A stretch of 64,000 bases of DNA. It comes from Deltaproteobacteria bacterium. GTDB lineage: Bacteria > Myxococcota_A > UBA9160 > SZUA-336. The position numbers and the translations under genes were made by a program. Below the pieces are notes generated by a model. It was not told where the DNA came from, did not search any database, and was given only the letters and a program-made list of their open reading frames with translations. The stretch is taken from the NCBI GenBank assembly GCA_029261925.1, contig JAJDAJ010000037.1, positions 166,604 to 230,603 of the forward strand, written 5' to 3'. Of this stretch, positions 20,278-28,901 are shown piece by piece. Each line of letters starts with the position of its first letter. Positions within the stretch are counted from its first letter, which is position 1.

Positions 20278-21045
20278 GTGGCACAGGTCGAGCTCGAGGT
20301 CGCGGACGGCATCGCCACGATCCGCATGAACCGTCCCGACGCCCTCAATGCCCTGTCGAGCACCGTGCTCGACGAGCTCAACGAGGCCGTCGCCCGCTGC
20401 GAGCGCGAGGACGCGATCCGCGGCGTGATCGTGACCGGCGCCGGACGCGCCTTCGTCGCGGGCGCCGACATCGCGGAGATCGCCGGGCTCGACGAGGTCG
20501 AGGGGCTGGCCTTCGCGCGCCGCGGACAGGGCGTCTTCTCGCGCATCGAGCGCCTGACCGTGCCCGTGGTCGCCGCCGTCAACGGTTTCGCGCTCGGGGG
20601 CGGCTGCGAGCTCGCACTCGCCTGTCACGTGCGCTTCGCGTCCACGAAGGCAAAGCTCGGACAGCCGGAGACGCGGCTCGGACTGATCCCCGGCTTCGGC
20701 GGAACCCAGCGCCTGGCGCGGCTCGTCGGCCAGGGGCGCGCCAGCGAGCTGATCCTGCGCGGCGGGCAGATCGATGCCGACGAGGCGCTGCGCATCGGAC
20801 TGGTCAACGCGGTGATCGAGCCCGGCGCGCTGCTGGAGCACGCGCGAGGCTGGCTGGCCGCCACGCTGGGCAACGGCCCGGCGGCGCTGGCCGCGTCGCT
20901 GCGCGCGATCCGCGAGGGTCTCGACGGCACCCTCGAGGACGGGCTGGACATCGAGGCACGCCTGTTCGCCGAGAGCTGCGGCAGCGCCGAGATGCGCGAG
21001 GGGACCGCGGCATTCCTGGAGAAGCGCGACCCGAAGTTTCCCTGA
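20278..21045 (+). CDS. Enoyl-CoA hydratase/isomerase family protein
   Basis: IATIRMNRPDALNALSS; GAGRAFVAGADIAEI; AAVNGFALGGGCELALACHVRFAS; GTG start. Confidence 0.9.
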   Translation: MAQVELEVADGIATIRMNRPDALNALSSTVLDELNEAVARCEREDAIRGVIVTGAGRAFVAGADIAEIAGLDEVEGLAFARRGQGVFSRIERLTVPVVAAVNGFALGGGCELALACHVRFASTKAKLGQPETRLGLIPGFGGTQRLARLVGQGRASELILRGGQIDADEALRIGLVNAVIEPGALLEHARGWLAATLGNGPAALAASLRAIREGLDGTLEDGLDIEARLFAESCGSAEMREGTAAFLEKRDPKFP

Positions 21046-21152
21046 GCCCGGCCCCGGCGACGCCAGTGCCGCGCCGGCGAGCACGCCGCGGGCTCGCGGC
21101 GGCAGTCGTGGCGAGAAATCCCGGCTAGATTCTCGCGCCGGGGGAATCGACC

Positions 21153-22505
21153 ATGGCGCAGGCGCGCGAGCAGTGGACCAGCCGGACCGGCTTCATCCTG
21201 GCGGCGGTCGGGTCGGCCGTGGGCCTGGGCAACATGTGGCGCTTCTCGTACCTGACCGCCGAGGGCGGCGGCGCCGCCTTCGTGCTGCTCTACGTGATCT
21301 TCACGCTGCTGATCGGCCTGCCGATCCTGCTCGCGGAGCTGGCGATCGGCCGCGGGGCACGCCACAGCCCCATCGGCGCGCTCGCCCACTTCGGGGGCCG
21401 CGCCTGGCGGCCGCTGGGCCTGCTCTTCGTGGCATCGGGCTTCCTGATCCTCTCCTACTACAGCGTGATCGCCGGCTGGACCGTTCGCTACCTGCTCGCG
21501 GCCTTCAGCCTGGACTGGGGCAGCGATCCCGGCAGCTATTTCGGCGGCATCAGCCAGGGCGGTCCCGCCGTCATCGCGCACGTCGGATTCATGGCGATCA
21601 CCGTGGTGATCGTCGCGGGCGGGATCCAGCGCGGCATCGAGCGCGCGGCCCTGGTGATGATGCCGGCCCTGTTCCTGATCGTCGCCGGGATCGCGGTGTA
21701 CGCCGCGCTGCTCGACGGCTCGGGCCCGGGCTACGCGTACTACCTGTCGCCCGACTTCTCCAAGCTGGGCGACCCGGAGCTCCTCACTGCCGCCGCCGGC
21801 CAGGCCTTCTTCAGTCTGAGCCTCGGCATGGGCGCCATGCTGACCTACGGCAGCTACCTGCAGCGCCACAACGACCTGCCCGCCGAGGCGACGATCATCG
21901 CCGGTGCGGACTTCGGCGTGGCGCTGCTCGCGGGCATGATGGTCTTCCCGCTGATCTTCGCGCTCGGGCTCGAAGGCCAGGTGATCGGCACCTACGGCAC
22001 GGACGCGGACATCGGCAGCGTGGGTGCGCTCTTCGTCACGCTGCCGGGTGCCTTCACGCAGATGGGACCCGCGGGCCAGATCGTCGGACCCCTGTTCTTC
22101 GTGGCGCTGCTCGTCGGCGCCCTGACCTCCGCGATCTCGCTGCTCGAGGTGGTGGTCGCGTCGGGCATCGACGTCCTGGGCTGGCAGCGCCGGACCACGA
22201 CCCTGATCGCCGGCGGCGCCATCGCCCTGCTCGGCGTGCCCAGCGCGCTGAACCTGGCCTGGCTCGACGTCGCCGACACCATCGCGAACAACCTGTTCCT
22301 GGTGGGCGGGGGACTCGGACTCGCGGTCTTCACCGGCTGGATCATGCGCGATCCGATCTCGGAGGCGGCGGGGACTGCCACCGAGCGCGCCCTGATGCGG
22401 CTCTGGCTGCCCCTGCTGCGCTTCGCGGTGCCCGCGGCGCTGCTGCTCGTGCTCTGGTACGCGGTGCCCGCGACCTGGAGCAAGCTCGTGGGCCTGCTCG
22501 GGTAG
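21153..22505 (+). CDS. Neurotransmitter:sodium symporter (NSS/SNF) family transporter
   Basis: WTSRTGFILAAVGSAVGLGNMWRFSYLTAEGGGAAFVLLYVIF. Confidence 0.93.
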   Translation: MAQAREQWTSRTGFILAAVGSAVGLGNMWRFSYLTAEGGGAAFVLLYVIFTLLIGLPILLAELAIGRGARHSPIGALAHFGGRAWRPLGLLFVASGFLILSYYSVIAGWTVRYLLAAFSLDWGSDPGSYFGGISQGGPAVIAHVGFMAITVVIVAGGIQRGIERAALVMMPALFLIVAGIAVYAALLDGSGPGYAYYLSPDFSKLGDPELLTAAAGQAFFSLSLGMGAMLTYGSYLQRHNDLPAEATIIAGADFGVALLAGMMVFPLIFALGLEGQVIGTYGTDADIGSVGALFVTLPGAFTQMGPAGQIVGPLFFVALLVGALTSAISLLEVVVASGIDVLGWQRRTTTLIAGGAIALLGVPSALNLAWLDVADTIANNLFLVGGGLGLAVFTGWIMRDPISEAAGTATERALMRLWLPLLRFAVPAALLLVLWYAVPATWSKLVGLLG

Positions 22506-22523
22506 CAAGGCGGCGCGGGGCCG

Positions 22524-24068
22524 CTACAGCAACGCCTCGACCAGGTACGGCCCCGGCGTGGCGAGCGCGCGACGCAGGCTCGCGACGAGGGCGTCGGCGG
22601 AGTCGGCGCGCTCGCCCGGCACGCCCATACCGCGCGCGAGCGAGACCCAGTCGAGCGCCGGATCCGACAGCTCGGTGAAGCGAGTCGCGGCCGGGCCCGG
22701 CTCGGCCACGCCGGCGCGCGCCAGCTCGATGCGCAGGATGCGATAGCTGCGGTTGGCACAGACGATGGTCTTCACGTCGAGCGACTCGCGCGCCTGCGTC
22801 CACAGTGCCTGGAGCGTGTACATGCCGCTGCCGTCGGCCTGCAGGTCGATCACCGGACGGTCCGGGCAGGCGATCGCGGCCCCCGTGGCGCTCGGCGGTC
22901 CCTGACCGATCGCGCCGCCGGTCAGCGCCAGGTAGGTGTGCGGCGCGGCGTTCACCGAGCCCAGCCAGTACGGCAGACCGCAGGTCAGCGCCTCTTCCAC
23001 CACGATCGCCCCCTCGGGCTGGAGCGCGGCCACCGCGGCACCCAGGCTGCGCGGATCCAGTGCCCCCGTCGGCAGGCCGGGCGGGGCCGCCGCGGCCACG
23101 GGGGGCAGGTGGGCCGCGGTCCCGAGCGCGTCGGCCAGAGCGGCCAGCGCGGCGGGCGCGTCCTGCTCCGGGCTCGCCAGCTCCAGCGCACGGCAGCCCT
23201 CGGGCACCAGCCGGCTGGCCCCCCCGGGGTAGCCGAAGAACGCGACCGGGGCGCGGGCGCCGACCAGCAGCAGGAGGTCCACGCTGGCGAGCATCTCCAG
23301 CACCTGCTCCGGGAAGTACGGGATCTTCTCGACCGCCGGCCGGCCCGCCCCGCGCTCCAGGCGCACCGGGAAGGTGTCCACCGCCAGCCGCGCTTCGCTG
23401 GCCGCGGCGACGCGCGCGGCGCACGCCAGCCCCGCCTCGTCGAGCAGCTGCGGACCCAGGAGCAGCAGCGGCCGCGCCGCCTCGCGCAGCGCGCGGGCCG
23501 CCTCGTCGACGCGTGCGCCGTCCGGAGCCGGCGCCACCGTCGGTGGCAGCGCTGCGACCGCGCGACCCCCATCGCCCCAGGCGCTGTCCGCGGGCACGAT
23601 CAGCGTCGCGACGCCGCCGGGCACCGAGCGCGCCGCCGCGAGCGCCTCGGCCGCATCGCGACCCAGCTGCGGCGCCGGTCCGGCGCGCCGCAGCCACGCC
23701 GACACCGGGCGCGCCAGCGACTCCACGTCCGATGCCAGCGGCGCGTCCGCATCCGCGTGCCACGACGCGTGGTCGCCGATCAGCACCACCTGGGGCAAGC
23801 CCGCGCGACGCGCGTTGTGCAGGTTGGCGATGCCGTTCGCGAAGCCAGGCCCCAGGTGGAGCAGGCTGAGCGCCGGGCGGCCGGCCATGCGCGCATAGCC
23901 ATCTGCAGCCCCCGTCACCACGCCCTCGAAGAGCGCCGGCACGGGGCGGATCCCGCCGACCGCGTCCAGCGCCGCCACGAGGTGCATCTCGGTCGTGCCG
24001 GGGTTCGCGAAGCAGACCTCGACTCCGCCGTCGCGCAGGCTCTGGATCGCCGCCTCGGCTCCGTTCAT
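22524..24068 (-). CDS. Thiamine-pyrophosphate-dependent enzyme, acetolactate synthase large-subunit-like
   Basis: MNGAEAAIQSLRDGGVEVCFANPGTTEMHLVAALDAV...EGVVTGAADGYARMAGRPALSLLHLGPG; C-terminal TPP-binding region. Confidence 0.85.
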   Translation of the reverse strand: MNGAEAAIQSLRDGGVEVCFANPGTTEMHLVAALDAVGGIRPVPALFEGVVTGAADGYARMAGRPALSLLHLGPGFANGIANLHNARRAGLPQVVLIGDHASWHADADAPLASDVESLARPVSAWLRRAGPAPQLGRDAAEALAAARSVPGGVATLIVPADSAWGDGGRAVAALPPTVAPAPDGARVDEAARALREAARPLLLLGPQLLDEAGLACAARVAAASEARLAVDTFPVRLERGAGRPAVEKIPYFPEQVLEMLASVDLLLLVGARAPVAFFGYPGGASRLVPEGCRALELASPEQDAPAALAALADALGTAAHLPPVAAAAPPGLPTGALDPRSLGAAVAALQPEGAIVVEEALTCGLPYWLGSVNAAPHTYLALTGGAIGQGPPSATGAAIACPDRPVIDLQADGSGMYTLQALWTQARESLDVKTIVCANRSYRILRIELARAGVAEPGPAATRFTELSDPALDWVSLARGMGVPGERADSADALVASLRRALATPGPYLVEALL

Positions 24069-24219
24069 CGCCCAGAGCCTACTCGACGCTGCGGCGGGGC
24101 AGGCCCCGGGGCCAGGGGCTGGCCGCTCGAGGGTGCCATGCACCGCCAGCAGTTCACGGACGTGAGGGCGAGCGTTGACATGGGCGGCGCCGCTCGAGGT
24201 GCCCAGGTGCCCGCCCGAG

Positions 24220-24362
24220 GTGCCAGCCACCGCCGAGAGGGCACACCTCCGTCGTCCCAGGTTCACCGCTAGAGGTGCCAGCCACCTCCCCGCTAGGGTG
24301 CCGCTAGAGGTGCCAGCCACCTCCGGGCGTTCACGCCTCCGTCGCCCCAGGTTCACTGCCAC
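24220..24362. repeat. Intergenic cluster of GAGGTGCCAGCCACC-type repeats
   Basis: CGCTAGAGGTGCCAGCCACCTCC occurs twice, a third variant CGCCCGAGGTGCCAGCCACCG; CCTCCGTCG[T/C]CCCAGGTTCAC[C/T]G occurs twice. Confidence 0.7.
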
Positions 24363-24421
24363 CAGGCCGTGCGCGCCGGAGGGCGCGGCCGGGCTCGCGC
24401 CGGTAGACTTCAGGCCGCCCG

Positions 24422-24838
24422 ATGGCCGAGTCCCTGATCCACATCGCGACCTACAGCTCGCCGATCGAGGCAGACCTGGCGCGAGCACGGCTCGAGGCCG
24501 AGGGAATCCCGGCTGTGGTGGACAATGGTCGGCTGCTCGTCCCCGAGTCGGCCGCCGAGGACGCGCACGCGCTGCTGACCGAGGAGGCCGCCGACGCCGA
24601 GGCGGCCTACACCGAGGCCAGCGGGCCCCCCGCGCCCGAGCTGCGCTGCCCGGTGTGCGGCACCACCCAGGTCGTGGCGGAGCCGGGCTCGCTGCTGGTG
24701 CGCATCGCGCTGCTGCTGATCGGCCAGTTCGTGCCGCTCGGGGACCAGAGCACGGGCCGTCGGCTGCGTTGCGAGATCTGCACGTACCGCTGGCGCGAGG
24801 GCGAGGACGCCGACGGCCGCGTGCCCTCGATCGGATGA
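24422..24838 (+). CDS. DUF2007-like putative signal-transducing protein
   Basis: IATYSSPIEADLARARLEAEGIPAVVDNGRL plus CxxC...CxxC zinc-finger-like C-terminus. Confidence 0.75.
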   Translation: MAESLIHIATYSSPIEADLARARLEAEGIPAVVDNGRLLVPESAAEDAHALLTEEAADAEAAYTEASGPPAPELRCPVCGTTQVVAEPGSLLVRIALLLIGQFVPLGDQSTGRRLRCEICTYRWREGEDADGRVPSIG

Positions 24839-25764
24839 GCGCCGCCCGCGTGCTTTCGCTGCTGCCGAGCAGCACCGAGATCGCGTGTGCGCTCGGCGCG
24901 CGCCGCGAGCTCGTGGGCCGGTCGCACGAGTGCGATCACCCCCCCGGCATCGAGGCGCTGCCGGTCGTGACCGCACCCCGGATGGACCCCGCCGGCGACA
25001 GTGCGAGCATCGACCGGGACGTGCGCCAGCTCGTGGCCGGCGGCCTGTCCATCTACCGCGTCGACGCGGAGCGCGTGCAGCAGCTGCGCCCGGACGTGGT
25101 GCTCACACAGACCCTCTGCGACGTGTGCGCGGTCACGCCCGGGGACCTGGCCGAGGCCCTCGCCGGCTGGATCGGCGCGCGTCCCGAGCTCGTGGCCCTG
25201 GCACCGCTGCGACTGGCGGACGTCCTGGGCGACATCGAGCGGATCGGCGGCGCACTGGGTCGCTCCGCGGCCGCGAGCGAGCTGGTCACCGCGATCCGCC
25301 AGCGCATGCGGCGCGCCGGCGCCATCGCCGGGGATCGTCCGGTCCGGGACCGCCCGCGGGTGCTGGCGCTGGAGTGGCTCGATCCGCTGATGAGCGGAGG
25401 CAACTGGATGCCCGAGCTCCTCCAGGCGGCCGGCGCCGAGGCCCTGCTGGCCGAGGCAGGGGCCCACTCCGCCTGGATCGAGCCCGGCCAGATCGTCGCG
25501 GCCGACCCCGATGTCGTCCTGCTCCTGCCCTGCGGCCTCGGCCTGCGCCGGACACTCGGCGAGTGGGCAGCGCTGCGCGAGCGCGAGCCGTTCGCCGGCC
25601 TCCGGGCCGCCCGCGAGGGCCGCGTGTACGCGCTGGACGGCCACTCGTTCTTCAACCGGCCCGGGCCGCGGCTGGCGGACTCGCTCGAGATCCTGGTCGA
25701 GATCCTGCATCCGGGAGCCGCGCCGCCCCGGTACCGCGGAAGCGCGTGGCGCGAGGCGCTATAG
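24835..25764 (+). CDS. Cobalamin/heme-type ABC transporter substrate-binding protein (BtuF-like)
   Basis: VLSLLPSSTEIACALGARRELVGRSHECDHPPG; PDVVLTQTLCDVCAV; ATGA overlap with previous gene. Confidence 0.82.
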   Translation: MSAARVLSLLPSSTEIACALGARRELVGRSHECDHPPGIEALPVVTAPRMDPAGDSASIDRDVRQLVAGGLSIYRVDAERVQQLRPDVVLTQTLCDVCAVTPGDLAEALAGWIGARPELVALAPLRLADVLGDIERIGGALGRSAAASELVTAIRQRMRRAGAIAGDRPVRDRPRVLALEWLDPLMSGGNWMPELLQAAGAEALLAEAGAHSAWIEPGQIVAADPDVVLLLPCGLGLRRTLGEWAALREREPFAGLRAAREGRVYALDGHSFFNRPGPRLADSLEILVEILHPGAAPPRYRGSAWREAL

Positions 25765-25771
25765 GTTGGCC

Positions 25772-27076
25772 GTGGCAAGCAACGAGAGGCAGAGCAGCCC
25801 CGGCCGCTACACGCACAGCGTCCTGATCGCGCTGGGCTCGGCGCTGCTGCTGTGGTCCGCGTGGCTCTGGATCAAGCTGATCGGCGCGCGTGGCGGTGAC
25901 GCGGCGGAGTGCGCGATCGGGGGCGGCCAGATCTGCTCCAGCGTCTGGGACTCCGCCTTCGCGAATGCCGTGCAGGACGCCACGCTGGTCCCGGTGGCCG
26001 GCTGGGGGGTCATCTGGGCTCTGGTGGCCCTGATCCTCCCGGTGTCGGCGCGCATGAGCGCCGCCGCAGAGCGCTGGTGGGACGCGCTGGTGATCCACTC
26101 CGCTGTCGGTCTCGCGGGCGTGCTGATCCTGGCGGCGGCGATGTTCACGCAGGGCGCTTTCTGCTCCGACTGCGCCGTCGCCTACGGGCTGACGATCGGC
26201 TACGCCTGGCAGGCCCTGCGCCATGCGCGTCCTCTGGGGGCGGGCAGCCTGCTCCCCGCGGCCGGACGGGCGCTGGCGGCCACCGCCATAGCCTGGGTCC
26301 TGGTGCTCTACCCCTCCTCGCACACGCCCTCGTCGCCGCGCGCCGAGGCGCTCGAGGCGCTGCGCGGACTCCAGGTACCCGCCGACGGCCCCGAGACGGA
26401 CCGCCAGCTCGCCAGCTTCCTCAAGCAGCTCGATGCCGACCAGCTCCAGGATCTCGCCGACATGATCGCGACCTGGGAGGCGGCTCCCGAGGTACCCGTC
26501 CGGCCCGCGCGAGCGCTGATCGGGCCACGGGGTGCGCGGGTCCGCGTCACCGAGTTCGCCGACGCGCTCTGCGGGCACTGCGCGCAGCTCCACGAGCTGC
26601 TCGCCAGCCTGCGCGAGAAGCTCCCCCCCGGCAGCTTCGCGGTCGAGCCGCGCCACTTCCCGCTCGACCCGGCCTGCAACCCCGAGCTCGGCGGACGGTC
26701 GCAGCACCCGGTGCGCTGCACCGCGGCACGCGTGCTGATCTGCAGCGAGCGGCAGCCCTGGGCCTTCGAGCTGGCGGGTGAGATCTTCGCGCAGCAGCGC
26801 GACCTCGACGAGGAGCGGCTCTGGCGGCTGGTCGAGCGGCACGGTCCGCGCGCCGCCATCGAGAGCTGCGCGAGCTCCGAGGTCACGCGGGCGCGACTGC
26901 GCGACGACGTGGCCTGGGCGGTCGAGCACGGCATCCAGGGCACGCCGCTGGTCCTGCTCGACGGCCGCCGCGCGCCCGCGCAGCCCAACTTCCTGATCGC
27001 GATGCTGCTCGCGGGAAGCGATCCGGACCACCCGATGCTGCGAGACCTGCCCCCGGGGCGGGTGCGGCAGGATTGA
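25772..27076 (+). CDS. Vitamin K epoxide reductase (VKOR) domain fused to DsbA/thioredoxin-like domain
   Basis: TM region with CAIGGGQICSSVWDS and CSDCAVAYG; C-terminal thioredoxin-like FADALCGHCAQLHELL; GTG start. Confidence 0.85.
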   Translation: MASNERQSSPGRYTHSVLIALGSALLLWSAWLWIKLIGARGGDAAECAIGGGQICSSVWDSAFANAVQDATLVPVAGWGVIWALVALILPVSARMSAAAERWWDALVIHSAVGLAGVLILAAAMFTQGAFCSDCAVAYGLTIGYAWQALRHARPLGAGSLLPAAGRALAATAIAWVLVLYPSSHTPSSPRAEALEALRGLQVPADGPETDRQLASFLKQLDADQLQDLADMIATWEAAPEVPVRPARALIGPRGARVRVTEFADALCGHCAQLHELLASLREKLPPGSFAVEPRHFPLDPACNPELGGRSQHPVRCTAARVLICSERQPWAFELAGEIFAQQRDLDEERLWRLVERHGPRAAIESCASSEVTRARLRDDVAWAVEHGIQGTPLVLLDGRRAPAQPNFLIAMLLAGSDPDHPMLRDLPPGRVRQD

Positions 27077-27546
27077 CCGCCCGCGCCGCGCTGTGCGCCC
27101 TGGCCCTCGTGGCCGCAGCCGCGGGCTGCGCGCCGGTCCCCCCCGACCCGGAGGAGCAGATCGCCGCCCTGCTCGACGAGATCGAGCTCGCGTCCCGGGA
27201 GAGCGACCTCCGGGGCATCAAGGCCACCCTCTCCGACGACTACGCCGATGCCGCCGGGCGGCGCAGGAGCGACATCGAGGGCCTGGTGAACGCCTACTAC
27301 CTGCGGGGCTCCCGGGTGTACCTGCTGCTGCGTCCGCAGGAGATCGACGTGACCGACGACGAGCAGCAGGCCAGCGCCCGCGTGCTCGCCGGGATGGCTC
27401 GCGTGCCGGTCGACGACTGGCAGGCCCTGCGCCGCACCCAGGGCGATGCCTACGTCTTCGACCTGGAGCTCGCCCAGGAAGATCCGGGCACCTGGCGCGT
27501 GACCTCCGCGACCTGGGAGCCCGCGACCCTCGACGACCTGCTCTGA
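27073..27546 (+). CDS. Putative lipoprotein, nuclear transport factor 2-like
   Basis: Lipobox VAAAAGC; TTG start overlapping the previous stop. Confidence 0.55.
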   Translation: MTARAALCALALVAAAAGCAPVPPDPEEQIAALLDEIELASRESDLRGIKATLSDDYADAAGRRRSDIEGLVNAYYLRGSRVYLLLRPQEIDVTDDEQQASARVLAGMARVPVDDWQALRRTQGDAYVFDLELAQEDPGTWRVTSATWEPATLDDLL

Positions 27547-27639
27547 GGCGGTCCCGGGCCTCCCGGGCGGGCCCCCTGACCTGCGCGTCCGCAGCTCGCC
27601 CGCGAAGTGAACGCCAGCTGACGAGAGCGTGAACCGTTC

Positions 27640-27676
27640 GCGGTGGCTGGCACCGAGCCAGGCACCGAGCCAGGCC
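27640..27676 (+). repeat. GGTGGCTGGCACC element followed by tandem GGCACCGAGCCA x2
   Basis: ggtggctggcaccgagccaggcaccgagccaggc; GGTGGCTGGCACC is the reverse complement of the 24.2-kb GGTGCCAGCCACC core. Confidence 0.65.
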
Positions 27677-27734
27677 GACGCCCGGAATCTTGACGCGAGA
27701 GTACGGTTTGATAGAACCCCTCCCGGAGGCGTTC

Positions 27735-28835
27735 ATGCAGATCACCGAGGCCAAGGTGCTCGACGCGCTGCGGCCGATCGAGGACCCGGACTTCCACCGC
27801 AGCATCGTCGATCTCGGGTTCGTGAAGAACCTGAGCATCGAGGGCGGGCGGGTGGCCTTCTCGATCGAGCTCACCACGCCGGCATGCCCGGTCAAGGAGC
27901 AGTTCAAGAGCGCCGCCGAGAACGCGGTCGGCGCGCTCGCGGGTGTGGAGTCGGTCGAGGTCGAGATGACCGCGCAGACGCGCGGCTCGGGCAACGCCGC
28001 CGGCGAGGCGCTCGAGGGGCTGCGCGGAGTGGCCAACGTGATCGCGGTGGCCAGCGGCAAGGGCGGCGTGGGCAAGTCGACGGTGGCCGCGAACCTGGCC
28101 GTGGCGCTGTCCGAGCGGGGTGCCCGCGTCGGGCTGCTGGACTGCGACGTCTACGGGCCCTCGGTGCCGCTGATGATGAACGCCTCGGGCCAGCCGCGCG
28201 TCACGGCGGACAAGAAGATCTTCCCGCTGAGGAGCTACGGACTCAAGCTGATGTCGATCGGCTTCCTGGCGGGCGACGACGCGCCGGTGATCTGGCGCGG
28301 TCCGATGGTGCACGGCCTGGTGCGCCAGTTTCTGGGCGACGTGCAGTGGGGCGAGCTCGACTACCTGGTGCTGGACATGCCGCCGGGCACCGGCGACGCG
28401 GCCCTGACCGTGACGCAGAGCGCGCCGCTGGCGGGCGCGATCATCGTCACCACGCCGCAGGAGATGTCGCTGATCGACGCGCGCAAGGGGCTGCGCATGT
28501 TCCAGCGCGTGAACGTTCCCGTACTGGGCCTGGTCGAGAACATGTCGTACTTCCAGGCGCCCGACACGGGCACGCGCTACGAGATCTTCGGGCCGAGCCG
28601 GGTCGACGAGACCGCCAGCGCGCTCGGCGTGCCGGTGATCGCGCGGCTGCCGATCGAGCCCGACGTGGCCGCGGCCTGCGACAGCGGCAAGCCGATCGTG
28701 CTCTCGGCGCCCGAGTCGGTCGCGGGCCGGGTGTTCCTCGAGCTGGCCGGCGAGGTGGCGCGCAAGGTCGCGCTGCTCGGTGCCGAGGCGCCGCCGGTGC
28801 TCGGGACCAACATCCAGTGGGTGAACACGCCCTGA
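27735..28835 (+). CDS. mrp: Mrp/NBP35 family iron-sulfur carrier ATPase
   Basis: MIP18/DUF59-like N-terminus; VASGKGGVGKSTVAANLAVALSERGARVGLLDCDVYGPSVPLMM. Confidence 0.93.
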   Translation: MQITEAKVLDALRPIEDPDFHRSIVDLGFVKNLSIEGGRVAFSIELTTPACPVKEQFKSAAENAVGALAGVESVEVEMTAQTRGSGNAAGEALEGLRGVANVIAVASGKGGVGKSTVAANLAVALSERGARVGLLDCDVYGPSVPLMMNASGQPRVTADKKIFPLRSYGLKLMSIGFLAGDDAPVIWRGPMVHGLVRQFLGDVQWGELDYLVLDMPPGTGDAALTVTQSAPLAGAIIVTTPQEMSLIDARKGLRMFQRVNVPVLGLVENMSYFQAPDTGTRYEIFGPSRVDETASALGVPVIARLPIEPDVAAACDSGKPIVLSAPESVAGRVFLELAGEVARKVALLGAEAPPVLGTNIQWVNTP

Positions 28836-28901
28836 GCGGCGGCCCGGCCCCCGCAGGGGCCACCCGCGGCGACCGTCGGGCGGCCCCGCCCGCCACGCTG
28901 G

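Noticed and set aside
15920-20329. 1469-aa plus-strand ORF spanning fba, pyk and sulfite reductase
   Set aside because: Out-of-frame with recognisable pyk and sulfite reductase; composition R/G/A/P-rich, no recognisable domains.
24120-24362. CRISPR array
   Set aside because: Repeats are short, variable, irregularly spaced, without uniform spacers or cas genes; better described as a REP-like intergenic cluster.
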